Assembly (NCBI GenBank): GCA_027016965.1
Contig: JALURI010000249.1
Coordinates: 1 to 7,619, forward strand
DNA: 7,619 nt
Direction of reading: 5' to 3'
From: Geoglobus sp.
GTDB taxonomy: Archaea > Halobacteriota > Archaeoglobi > Archaeoglobales > Archaeoglobaceae
The notes beneath the pieces were generated by a model, which was given only the letters and a program-made list of their open reading frames with translations, was not told the origin of the DNA and did no database searches. This document shows, in pieces, positions 1-5,924 of the stretch. The position numbers and the translations under genes are program-made. Position 1 is the stretch's first letter; each line of letters starts with the position of its first letter.

Positions 1-453
1 ATGGAGAGAACCTTTGTTATGGTAAAGCCAGATGGTGTTCAGAGGGGGTTCATTGGAGAGGTTGTATCGAGAATTGAGAAAAAAGGTCTCAAGATAATTG
101 CAATGAAAATGCTCAGAATCAATGAAAGGGTGGCAGAAAGGCATTACTCCGAGCACAGGGATAAACCGTTTTTTAAATCCCTTGTAAATTACATCACATC
201 AGGACCTGTTGTGGCGATGGTTGTTGAGGGTAAAGATGCAGTATCTGTTGTGAGGAGACTTGTTGGCAAAACAAATCCGACAGAAGCAGATCCAGGGACG
301 ATAAGAGGAGATCTTGCGATGGATATTGGCAGGAATATTGTTCATGCCTCTGACTCACTTGAATCTGCTGGGAGAGAAATAGGGATATTTTTCTCCAAAG
401 ATGAAATTGTTGATTACAGGAAGTTTGATGAAGATTGGGTTTACGAACAATGA
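1..453 (+). CDS. ndk: Nucleoside diphosphate kinase
   Basis: Transfers the gamma phosphate from a nucleoside triphosphate (usually ATP) to other nucleoside diphosphates through a phosphohistidine, balancing cytosolic NTP and dNTP pools. The 150-residue product has the usual full length of the family. Visible hallmarks are the N-terminal [13 protein letters not shown] strand with the nucleotide-contacting Lys9, the [10 protein letters not shown] segment near residues 68-77, the [14 protein letters not shown] segment at 91-104, and the signature NIVHASDS with active-site His115. The window starts exactly on the ATG, so its promoter and ribosome binding site cannot be seen. The stop overlaps the infB start (ATGA at 450-453), so the two are probably translationally coupled. 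In many archaea ndk sits next to infB, downstream of the L7Ae, S28e and L24e genes (family knowledge; those genes are outside this window). Confidence 0.97.
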   Translation: MERTFVMVKPDGVQRGFIGEVVSRIEKKGLKIIAMKMLRINERVAERHYSEHRDKPFFKSLVNYITSGPVVAMVVEGKDAVSVVRRLVGKTNPTEADPGTIRGDLAMDIGRNIVHASDSLESAGREIGIFFSKDEIVDYRKFDEDWVYEQ

Positions 454-2216
454 AAAATCTGAGAACACCCATAGTTGCAGTTCTCGGACATGTTGATCAC
501 GGAAAAACAACCCTACTTGACAGAATCAGGAGAAGCAACATCACGGCAAGGGAGGCTGGAGGCATAACACAGCACATCGGAGCAACTGAGGTTCCATTAG
601 CTGCCATTGAGGAAATTTGCAAGGAGATATGGAATGTAAACATAATCCTTCCTGGACTTCTTTTTATTGACACCCCCGGCCATAAAGCATTCACGAACCT
701 CAGGAGAAGGGGTGGAGCTTTGGCTGATCTTGCTGTGCTAATACTTGACATAAATGAGGGCTTCAAGCCGCAGACAGAAGAAGCTCTAATGATTCTGAGG
801 ACTTTCAAAACCCCGTTTGTTGTTGCTGCAAACAAAATTGACAAGATTCCAGGATGGCAGAGCAGTGAGGGAAAACCTTTCATCAGGAGCTATGCAGAAC
901 AGGACGATCTGGTTAGGCAGAGGATTGATAACAGAATTTACGAACTGATAGGCGAGCTGTATCAGCGTGGTTTTTCAGCAGACAGATTTGACAGAATATC
1001 TGATTTCACAAAGAATGTTGCTATTGTTCCAATTTCTGCCCTGACAGGTGAGGGAGTTCCTGAGCTTCTCATGCTGCTTGTTGGTCTTGCTCAGAGATTT
1101 CTTGAAGACAGTTTGAGGCTTCATGTTGAAGGTAAGGCAAGGGGTACAGTTCTTGAGGTGAAGGAGGAGAAGGGTCTCGGTCTGACATTTGATGCGATTC
1201 TTTATGATGGAACACTTCATGTTGGAGACAGAATTGCCATAGGTGGGAAGGAAGGGGTGATTGTCACTCACATAAGGGGAATTCTGAGACCCCGTCCATC
1301 AAAGGAGATGAGACTAGAATCCAGATTCAGGAGTGTGGACAGCATTACCGCAGCAGCAGGAATTAAAATTGTAGCTCCTGACATAGAAGGCGTTCTCGCA
1401 GGAAGCGAGTTTGAATCTATTGAAGGCGATGAGGATTTGAAGAACTTTGAAAAGAGAATTGAAAGAGAGTACCAGGAGATAACGATTGAAACGGATGAGG
1501 AGGGGGTTGTGATAAAAACAGATACGCTTGGATCTCTTGAGGCTCTCATAAATGAATTCAGAGCACTCGATATTCCAATAAAAAAGGCAGATGTTGGTGA
1601 TATAACTAAAAAGGATGTTGTTGAAGCGTCTGCAAACAGAGATGATCTCAACAGAGTGATTGTGGGATTCAATGTAAGACTTTTACCCGGAGTCGAGGAG
1701 GAATGCATTAAATATGGAGTTAGGGTTTTCACAGACCAGATCATTTACAGTCTGATTGATAGTTTCGTTCAGTGGAGAGATGAGGAGAAGAGACTGAGAG
1801 AGAAGCAGAAAATAGAATCGGTAATCATGCCAGGGAAGATTCAGCTCCTTAAAAATTACATATTCAGGAGAAGTAAACCGGCTGTAGTGGGCGTTAAGGT
1901 GATGGCTGGAGAGCTGAGAAAAGATGTCAGGCTTATAAAGCCTGATGGAACTCCGGCAGGCGTTGTAAGGAGTATGCAGAAATCTGGAGAGTATATCTCA
2001 ATTGCAAAGGAAGGTGACGAGCTTGCAGTTGCAATTGATGGTGTCACAATAGGAAGACAGCTCAATGGTGATGAGGTGCTGTACGTTGATGTCCCTGAGA
2101 GGCATGCAAGGGTTGTTGAAAGGGAGCTTTTTGATACTCTCAACGAAGAAACAAGGACCGCTTTTAAGGAATTTCTTGAGTTAAAAAGAAAAGATAATTC
2201 ATTCTGGGGAAGGTGA
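450..2216 (+). CDS. infB: Translation initiation factor aIF5B (archaeal IF2-like GTPase)
   Basis: GTPase that promotes ribosomal subunit joining and stabilises initiator tRNA at the end of archaeal translation initiation. The 588-residue product is full length for intein-free aIF5B. G-domain motifs are G1 GHVDHGKT (13-20), G2 around Thr40 in [10 protein letters not shown]3 DTPGH (74-78), G4 NKID (128-131) and G5 SAL (196-198). The beta-barrel domain II covers about 225-320, domain III about 346-435 (with [10 protein letters not shown] at 357-366), a connecting helix follows, and the C-terminal domain IV that contacts initiator tRNA is about 459-588. I chose the ATG at 450, which gives [18 protein letters not shown] and the ATGA overlap with ndk. 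An in-frame TTG at 435 would add five residues but would be buried further in ndk and gives an unusual N-terminus. No intein interrupts the G domain. Identification is secure. Confidence 0.97.
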   Translation: MKNLRTPIVAVLGHVDHGKTTLLDRIRRSNITAREAGGITQHIGATEVPLAAIEEICKEIWNVNIILPGLLFIDTPGHKAFTNLRRRGGALADLAVLILDINEGFKPQTEEALMILRTFKTPFVVAANKIDKIPGWQSSEGKPFIRSYAEQDDLVRQRIDNRIYELIGELYQRGFSADRFDRISDFTKNVAIVPISALTGEGVPELLMLLVGLAQRFLEDSLRLHVEGKARGTVLEVKEEKGLGLTFDAILYDGTLHVGDRIAIGGKEGVIVTHIRGILRPRPSKEMRLESRFRSVDSITAAAGIKIVAPDIEGVLAGSEFESIEGDEDLKNFEKRIEREYQEITIETDEEGVVIKTDTLGSLEALINEFRALDIPIKKADVGDITKKDVVEASANRDDLNRVIVGFNVRLLPGVEEECIKYGVRVFTDQIIYSLIDSFVQWRDEEKRLREKQKIESVIMPGKIQLLKNYIFRRSKPAVVGVKVMAGELRKDVRLIKPDGTPAGVVRSMQKSGEYISIAKEGDELAVAIDGVTIGRQLNGDEVLYVDVPERHARVVERELFDTLNEETRTAFKEFLELKRKDNSFWGR

Positions 2217-2278
2217 TCGCCGTAATGTATATTAACACCTCTCCAGCTGAAGGAAAGGTGTTCATGCTCATAGCATAA
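2211..2278 (+). other. Possible 17-codon leader ORF with its own ribosome binding site
   Basis: A short ORF (ATG at 2225, TAA at 2276-2278; MYINTSPAEGKVFMLIA) fills most of the gap between infB and the S6e gene. It is preceded by AGGTGATC (2211-2218), a good match to the archaeal Shine-Dalgarno consensus, six bases before the ATG. That same stretch contains the infB stop codon, so the match could arise by chance. The peptide resembles no family I know. It could be a translated leader that influences S6e expression, or a chance ORF. It overlaps the inverted repeat and the small hairpin annotated here. Confidence 0.3.
2226..2236 (+). promoter_or_regulatory. Weak candidate TATA box upstream of S6e
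   Basis: TGTATATTAA resembles an archaeal TATA box. A start about 25 bases downstream would fall near 2252-2256 and give a leader of roughly 40 bases before the S6e ATG. No convincing purine-rich BRE is seen just upstream. If used, such a transcript would lack the left arm of the inverted repeat at 2234-2262, so this promoter and the leader-structure hypothesis partly compete. Confidence 0.25.
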
Positions 2279-2287
2279 AGAGGTGAT
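2234..2287 (+). promoter_or_regulatory. S6e leader: inverted repeat, hairpin and element complementary to the ribosome binding site
   Basis: Three structures precede the S6e start. AACACCT (2234-2240) and AGGTGTT (2256-2262) form a perfect 7-bp inverted repeat with a 15-base loop. ATGCT-CAT-AGCAT (2264-2276) is a 5-bp stem with a 3-base loop. CACCTCT (2236-2242), inside the left arm, is perfectly complementary to AGAGGTG (2279-2285), which contains the S6e ribosome binding site. The left arm can therefore pair either with 2256-2262, leaving the binding site free, or with 2279-2285, hiding it, as in a translational switch. The complementarity is seen directly; regulation is inference, and the stems are short for a thermophile. 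Confidence 0.35.
2280..2287 (+). promoter_or_regulatory. Ribosome binding site of S6e
   Basis: GAGGTGAT matches the complement of the archaeal 16S rRNA 3' end over eight bases and lies five bases before the ATG at 2293. It fixes the S6e start and indicates a highly translated gene. Confidence 0.85.
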
Positions 2288-2292
2288 GTGAA

Positions 2293-2682
2293 ATGGAGTT
2301 TAAGGTTGTGATATCCGACCCTGAAACGGGAAAGGCATATCAGAGGATTATCAGCGGTGCAAATGCAAACAAGCTCATTGGCAAGGAGGTAGGAGACACA
2401 GTTAATGGAACAGTTGTTGAACTCCCTCCTGATTACGAGCTTCAGATAACCGGAGGGAGTGACAAGGATGGATTTCCTATAAGACCAGACATACCTGGAC
2501 CAGTCAGGAAAAGAACTCTTCTTTCAGGTGGTATTGGATACAGACCACGGGAAAGAGGAATAAGGAAGAAAAAAATGGTCAGGGGAAAGACAATAACCAG
2601 AGATATTGTTCAGATAAACATGAAGGTTGTGAAGCATGGGAAGGTACCGCTTGAAGAGTACTTCAAGCAATCTCAGGAGTGA
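2293..2682 (+). CDS. rps6e: Small subunit ribosomal protein eS6 (S6e)
   Basis: Component of the archaeal 30S subunit, the short version of eukaryotic eS6 without the phosphorylated C-terminal tail. The 129 residues match the usual archaeal length of about 125-130. The N-terminal strand FKVVISDPETGKAYQ, the IGKEVGDTVNG segment and the family signature GGSDKDGFPIRPDIPGPVRK (about residues 56-75) are all present. They are followed by the basic RPRERGIRKKKMVRG region expected to contact rRNA, and by the conserved VQINMKVVKHG segment. The start is set by a perfect GAGGTGAT five bases upstream. It is the third gene of the translation-related string and is separated from infB by an unusually long 76-base gap with possible leader structures. 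The next gene begins three bases after its stop. Confidence 0.95.
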   Translation: MEFKVVISDPETGKAYQRIISGANANKLIGKEVGDTVNGTVVELPPDYELQITGGSDKDGFPIRPDIPGPVRKRTLLSGGIGYRPRERGIRKKKMVRGKTITRDIVQINMKVVKHGKVPLEEYFKQSQE

Positions 2683-2685
2683 ATC

Positions 2686-3303
2686 ATGGGATTCCTTGAA
2701 AACAAGGTCAGGACAAGAATTTTTTACAGGTACTTCTCCAGGATATATGATTTTGTCAATCCCTTTTTTTATGCAGATGAGATGCGACAGACTGTTGTTG
2801 ATATGGCAAAGATTGCAAAAGGTGATCTTGTTCTCGAGGTGGGGTGTGGAACCGGATTCACAACTCAGGAGATTGTTTCAAAAGTCGGTGAAGGTAATGT
2901 TGTTGCAGTTGATCTCACACCTGAGCAGATGATAAAGGCTGTAAGAAGATTCAGGAGATCCAATTTTGTCAGGGGAGATGCTGAAAATCTGCCATTTAAA
3001 GACTGTATCTTTGATGCTTCAATCTCGGCAGGAAGCATTGAGTACTGGCCCAATCCTGCGAAAGGTATTCAGGAGATGGCGAGAGTTACAAAAAATGGTG
3101 GGAGGGTGGTGATCCTTGCTCCAAGAAAACCTGAGAACGTCCTTGCCAGAAAATTTGCTGAAAGTATAATGCTTTTTCCATCCACTCAGCAGATGGTTTT
3201 GTGGATGGAGAAAGCGGAGCTGGATGATATCAAGTATGTTGAAACAGGTCCGTATTCATTCTGGAGCAAGTTGGTTGTCATTATCTCTGGAAGAAAATCC
3301 TGA
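2686..3303 (+). CDS. Class I SAM-dependent methyltransferase, UbiE/VTE3-like (probable quinone-type C-methyltransferase)
   Basis: A 205-residue Rossmann-fold methyltransferase. Motif I VLEVGCGTG is at 49-57 and is followed by FTT. The acidic residue ending beta-2 is Asp76 in VVAVD, GDAENLPF (97-104) is the adenine-side motif, and SAGSIEYWPNP (114-124) is the motif IV region. From memory, GFTT, GDAE-LPF, SAGSIEYWP and MLFP (162-165) are all shared with plant MPBQ/MSBQ methyltransferase VTE3 of plastoquinone and tocopherol synthesis, whose closest relatives are reported to be archaeal. A role in methylating a membrane quinone such as menaquinone is therefore plausible, but the substrate is inferred. 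The surrounding translation genes leave open a different target. The start ATG has AGGAG (2675-2679) six bases upstream, inside the end of S6e, so co-translation with S6e is likely. There is no membrane segment or signal peptide. Confidence 0.85.
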   Translation: MGFLENKVRTRIFYRYFSRIYDFVNPFFYADEMRQTVVDMAKIAKGDLVLEVGCGTGFTTQEIVSKVGEGNVVAVDLTPEQMIKAVRRFRRSNFVRGDAENLPFKDCIFDASISAGSIEYWPNPAKGIQEMARVTKNGGRVVILAPRKPENVLARKFAESIMLFPSTQQMVLWMEKAELDDIKYVETGPYSFWSKLVVIISGRKS

Positions 3304-3308
3304 GGTGA
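3302..3308 (+). promoter_or_regulatory. Ribosome binding site that selects a GTG start
   Basis: GAGGTGA overlaps the methyltransferase stop codon (TGA 3301-3303) and lies four bases before GTG at 3313. There is no in-frame ATG nearby, so this site supports the GTG start of the following gene. Confidence 0.7.
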
Positions 3309-3312
3309 GATT

Positions 3313-3951
3313 GTGAATACACCAAACGACTTCAGGATAAGACTTGCAGAAAAGGGTCTTGGGGAGCTTGAAAAATCTCTTGGCAATATCAGGCTGCAGA
3401 GGAGAAAGGAGCTTTTGAAAGAAGTTTCAAAGCTGAAAAGTGAGATTCAGATTGTCAAATACTCATACATGCCTTTTGAAGAACTTTCTGAATTTGAATC
3501 TGTTATCAAGATCTCAAAAATCGCCAAGGTTATTATGGAGAAGGTTCTTGAAGCCGAGAGAGATTTTCATCAGCTGAACTCCAGATTCTGGCTTGACTAT
3601 CTTTCGTTCCTTCCTGAATTTCTCAAGAGAGGTGAGATCTCAAAAGCCTACGAAGCGGTGAAGTACTTTTCAGGTGAGATAGTTTCTTCGGTTAAGCTGA
3701 CAGAAAATCTGTGGCATTGCTCTTTTGACTGTGGATTCAGAATGGATGTCGTGACAAATTCTCAGGAATTTAAAGCAGGAAACAGGGCTGTTGTATGTTT
3801 TCTGCCCCCAAGACAGTTTGAAAACACAGTCAGTGAAGGGATGTTTGTTTCTGCCCAGTTTGATAGTAAAGGGGAATTGAGTCATGAAGAAATTCTCGGG
3901 ATACGGGACAAGCTTGGTGAGGTTGAGACGATCGTTCTTGGATTTCTGTAG
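3313..3951 (+). CDS. Uncharacterised protein: helical N-terminus plus probable tRNA-binding-type OB fold
   Basis: A 212-residue protein I cannot assign to a named family. The first ~118 residues are charged and predicted helical (for example RRKELLKEVSKLKSEI at 30-45). Residues about 120-186 resemble the OB fold of EMAPII/Trbp111/MetRS C-terminal tRNA-binding domains. GEIVSSVKL, then LWHCSFDCG, AGNRAVVCFLPPRQ (155-168) and SEGMFVSAQFDSKGE (174-188) line up with the family pattern 'VG.I..V..h..ad.LY...VD.G ... G..v.vv.NL.P.k..G..SeGM.LaA'. The usual NLKP is replaced by FLPP, so nucleic-acid binding is inferred rather than shown. It begins with GTG behind a strong ribosome binding site and is the last gene of the translation-centred string, which fits an RNA-related role. 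There is no membrane segment. Confidence 0.8.
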   Translation: MNTPNDFRIRLAEKGLGELEKSLGNIRLQRRKELLKEVSKLKSEIQIVKYSYMPFEELSEFESVIKISKIAKVIMEKVLEAERDFHQLNSRFWLDYLSFLPEFLKRGEISKAYEAVKYFSGEIVSSVKLTENLWHCSFDCGFRMDVVTNSQEFKAGNRAVVCFLPPRQFENTVSEGMFVSAQFDSKGELSHEEILGIRDKLGEVETIVLGFL

Positions 3952-3981
3952 TTCCTGGATTCCTTTACTCTTAATTCCAGC
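3952..3981 (+). terminator. Possible weak terminator after the translation gene string
   Basis: After the stop at 3949-3951 comes the pyrimidine-rich stretch TTCCTTTACTCTT (3960-3972), flanked by CTGGA (3955-3959) and TCCAG (3976-3980), a 5-bp inverted repeat. Archaeal termination often uses T-rich tracts, but this one is interrupted and the stem is weak. It is placed here mainly because a new promoter follows. Confidence 0.25.
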
Positions 3982-4013
3982 ATGGATACTGGTCACGTAG
4001 ATTCATGTAAAAT

Positions 4014-4034
4014 TGACTAAAAATTATAAATATT
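4014..4034 (+). promoter_or_regulatory. Archaeal promoter (BRE and TATA box) for the small membrane protein
   Basis: TTATAAAT (4024-4031) is a good archaeal TATA box preceded by the A-rich ACTAAAAA, a plausible BRE. A start about 25 bases downstream would fall near 4052-4056, just before the ATG at 4058 or 4064, giving a very short leader. This begins a new transcription unit after a 106-base non-coding gap, in which I see nothing else beyond the weak possible terminator. Confidence 0.65.
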
Positions 4035-4057
4035 TGGAAGTTTAGATTGTTTGGGGG

Positions 4058-4378
4058 ATGAAAATGGAGAGGGATGCGATACTGGCTGGACTAATGGTCA
4101 TTTCTTCAGTGATTCTTACATGGAAGTGGCTTTCTCTTTATGACAATGTTGACTCGGTGGTTATTTTTTCAGCATTTCTTCTAACGCTCTCACTGAGCCT
4201 TCTGTTGCTTAGCATGGAATACAGGATGCAGAAAATGAAGGAAGAATTTGAGAGTGTTAAAAGGGCAGTGGCAATAAACTCAGCCGACCTTGAGGAAAAG
4301 ATGGAAGGGAAACTGAGAGCATACATGGAATCCATAGAATTCAGACTCGACAGAATTGAAAGAAGGCTTTACAGATAA
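4058..4378 (+). CDS. Small membrane protein with two TM segments and helical tail
   Basis: A 106-residue protein I do not recognise. Hydrophobic segments at about 7-25 (ILAGLMVISSVIL then TWKWL) and 32-53 (VVIFSAFLLTLSLSLLLLS) should form a membrane hairpin. The remaining residues, 54-106, are highly charged and helical with a heptad-like pattern (MQKMKEEFESVKRA, then LEEKMEGKLRAYMESIEFRLDRIERRL). This suggests a coiled coil for self-association or for docking a partner. The loop between the segments is short and the tail begins with a charge cluster, so a cytoplasmic tail is likely. Two starts are possible: ATG 4058, nearly leaderless, or ATG 4064, which has GGGGG (4053-4057) at a suitable distance. 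FEN-1 begins 32 bases after its stop but has its own promoter-like sequence, so shared function is not implied. Confidence 0.75.
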   Translation: MKMERDAILAGLMVISSVILTWKWLSLYDNVDSVVIFSAFLLTLSLSLLLLSMEYRMQKMKEEFESVKRAVAINSADLEEKMEGKLRAYMESIEFRLDRIERRLYR

Positions 4379-4387
4379 TTTATAATA
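4379..4387 (+). promoter_or_regulatory. Candidate TATA box giving leaderless FEN-1 mRNA
   Basis: TTTATAATA starts immediately after the stop of the upstream gene, and its centre is about 27 bases before the FEN-1 ATG at 4411. No Shine-Dalgarno sequence lies before that ATG (the preceding bases are AGTCAGTTATTTTTGGT). Promoter position and absent binding site together point to a leaderless transcript for the fen1-moaB-cdc6 unit. Confidence 0.55.
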
Positions 4388-4410
4388 AACCAAAGTCAGT
4401 TATTTTTGGT

Positions 4411-5421
4411 ATGGGAAGTGATATCGGAGATATACTGCAGAAACAGCAGGTTGATATTGACCACTTCTCAGGGAAAAAAATTGCAATAGATGCCTTCAAC
4501 ACAATTTATCAGTTTATAACCACGATAAGACAGCCTGACGGCACACCGTTAAAGGACTCCAGAGGCAGAATTACCTCTCATCTTTCAGGGTTGCTTTACA
4601 GAAATGCAAATCTGATAGAAAATGGGGTAAAACCAGTTTATGTTTTTGATGGAGATCCGCCATCCTTTAAATCAAAGGAAATTGAAGAGAGAAGGGAGAA
4701 AAAGAAAGAAGCTGAGGAGAAATGGCTGGTTGCTCTGGAAAGAGGAGAGGATGCCAAAAAATATGCCATGATGTCTGCAAAAATTGATGAATACGTAGTA
4801 GAATCATCAAAAAAACTTCTTAAGCTTCTGGGGATTCCTTTTGTTGATGCACCCAGTGAGGGCGAAGCTCAGGCATCCTACATGACATCCCGTGGAGACA
4901 CTGATTTCACCGGAAGTCAGGATTATGACTCTCTTCTCTTTGGATCTCCCTTCCTTGCAAGAAATATTACAATAACGGGAAAAAGAAAGCTTCCCGGGAA
5001 AAATATTTACATTGATGTGAAACCAGAGGTGATTTCATTGGATGAGAATCTCAGCCTGCTTGGAATAACAAGAGAGCAGCTCGTTGATATAGCCATTCTT
5101 GTTGGCACAGACTACAATGAAGGTGTTAAGGGCATTGGTGCAAAAAAAGCTCTAAGGTATATAAAATCTTATGGAGATATATTCAAAACGATGAAAGCTC
5201 TCAAGGTTGAGATTGATGATGCTGATGAGATAAGGGAGTTCTTTCTGAACCCACCAGTTATCGAGGATTATGAGCTGAATTTCAGGGAACCGGAAATTGA
5301 GGCGGTTATGGGATATTTATGTGAAGAACATGATTTTAGCAGAGATAGGGTTGAGAAGGCTGTTGAAAAGATAAAGGGAAATATATCAGCCTCACAATCA
5401 ACTCTTGACAGGTGGTTTTGA
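4411..5421 (+). CDS. fen: Flap endonuclease 1 (FEN-1)
   Basis: Structure-specific 5' nuclease that removes 5' flaps and RNA primers during Okazaki fragment maturation and repair, using two metal ions and stimulated by PCNA. The 336 residues match archaeal FEN-1. The N-terminal MGSDIGDIL places the free amino terminus near the active site, which supports this ATG. Metal-binding acids are visible as Asp27 (IDAFNT), Asp80 (VFDGDPP), Glu150 and Glu152 (PSEGEAQ), Asp171 and Asp173 (GSQDYDS) and Asp234 (VGTDYNEG). The helical arch/cap is the charged region at about 85-130, and a helix-hairpin-helix follows around GVKGIGAKKAL (238-248). The C-terminal QSTLDRWF (329-336) is a textbook PIP box for PCNA. 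It is the first gene of a compact unit, apparently leaderless, and its stop overlaps the next start as TGATG. Confidence 0.97.
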   Translation: MGSDIGDILQKQQVDIDHFSGKKIAIDAFNTIYQFITTIRQPDGTPLKDSRGRITSHLSGLLYRNANLIENGVKPVYVFDGDPPSFKSKEIEERREKKKEAEEKWLVALERGEDAKKYAMMSAKIDEYVVESSKKLLKLLGIPFVDAPSEGEAQASYMTSRGDTDFTGSQDYDSLLFGSPFLARNITITGKRKLPGKNIYIDVKPEVISLDENLSLLGITREQLVDIAILVGTDYNEGVKGIGAKKALRYIKSYGDIFKTMKALKVEIDDADEIREFFLNPPVIEDYELNFREPEIEAVMGYLCEEHDFSRDRVEKAVEKIKGNISASQSTLDRWF

Positions 5422-5924
5422 TGCATGAGGGTGTTAAGGAGTTCAAGGCAGGAATCGTAACGGTTTCCACATCCAGATTCAAAAAATATGGGCACATAAA
5501 CAGAGTTGATGAAATTCCAGAAGATGATAGCTCGGGAAAATTGATTCTGGAAATGATGGGTGAAAGGGCTGTATTTTACAAACTTGTGCCGGATGATGTT
5601 CGGGAGATTAGAAGAACTTTGTATGAGTTTTCCGGAGATGTTCTGATCATAACCGGAGGAACCGGGCTCAACCCAAGTGATGTAACAGTTGAAGCTCTTG
5701 AGCCGCTTTTTCAGAAGAGGATTGATGGATTTGGAGAGATATTTAGGACTGAAAGCATGAAGGAAATTGGATATGGGGCTGTACTTTCAAGGGCTGTGGC
5801 TGGAGTGGTGGACGGGAGGGTCATATTTGCTCTCCCAGGATCACCAAATGCTGTTAAGCTTGGCATGAAGATAATCCTTGATGTTGTGGGACATGTCCTT
5901 GTCCATGCGAAGGGAGAGAGATGA
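5421..5924 (+). CDS. moaB: MoaB/MogA-family molybdopterin adenylyltransferase
   Basis: MoaB/MogA-type proteins adenylylate molybdopterin before molybdenum or tungsten insertion; in archaea MoaB is the usual version. The 167-residue product carries the family's TGGTGLNPSDVT (78-89), the substrate-contacting DDSSG (35-39), the FGEIFR segment (104-109) and PGSPNAV (139-145). I chose ATG 5421, which overlaps the FEN-1 stop as TGATG and has GGTGG (5411-5415) five bases upstream. An in-frame GTG at 5412 would add three residues but lacks a ribosome binding site. The gene ends in an ATGA overlap with cdc6. Its placement between two replication genes is odd for a cofactor enzyme; no other molybdopterin gene is visible. 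Family assignment is firm, and the exact MoaB-versus-MogA step is inferred. Confidence 0.93.
   Translation: MHEGVKEFKAGIVTVSTSRFKKYGHINRVDEIPEDDSSGKLILEMMGERAVFYKLVPDDVREIRRTLYEFSGDVLIITGGTGLNPSDVTVEALEPLFQKRIDGFGEIFRTESMKEIGYGAVLSRAVAGVVDGRVIFALPGSPNAVKLGMKIILDVVGHVLVHAKGER

Noticed and set aside
435..449. Upstream TTG start for infB giving five extra residues
   Set aside because: The ATG at 450 forms the common ATGA overlap with ndk and gives the expected short N-terminus before the G domain; no binding site favours the TTG.
1268..1744. 158-residue antisense ORF inside infB
   Set aside because: Serine- and threonine-rich low-complexity translation mirrors the codons of infB, which is unmistakable on the + strand; it is a frame shadow.
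2636..2932. 98-residue + strand ORF overlapping S6e and the methyltransferase
   Set aside because: Both overlapped genes are clear family members in other frames, and the translation shows no recognisable motif.
3411..3433. Inverted repeat TTTGAAA (3414-3420) / TTTCAAA (3425-3431) with a 4-base loop
   Set aside because: It lies inside the helical coding part of the 212-residue protein, is A/T-rich and weak, and has no gene boundary nearby; probably coincidental.
3982..4020. 12-codon ORF in the gap after the OB-fold gene
   Set aside because: No ribosome binding site, and the stop falls just ahead of the TATA box; nothing supports translation.
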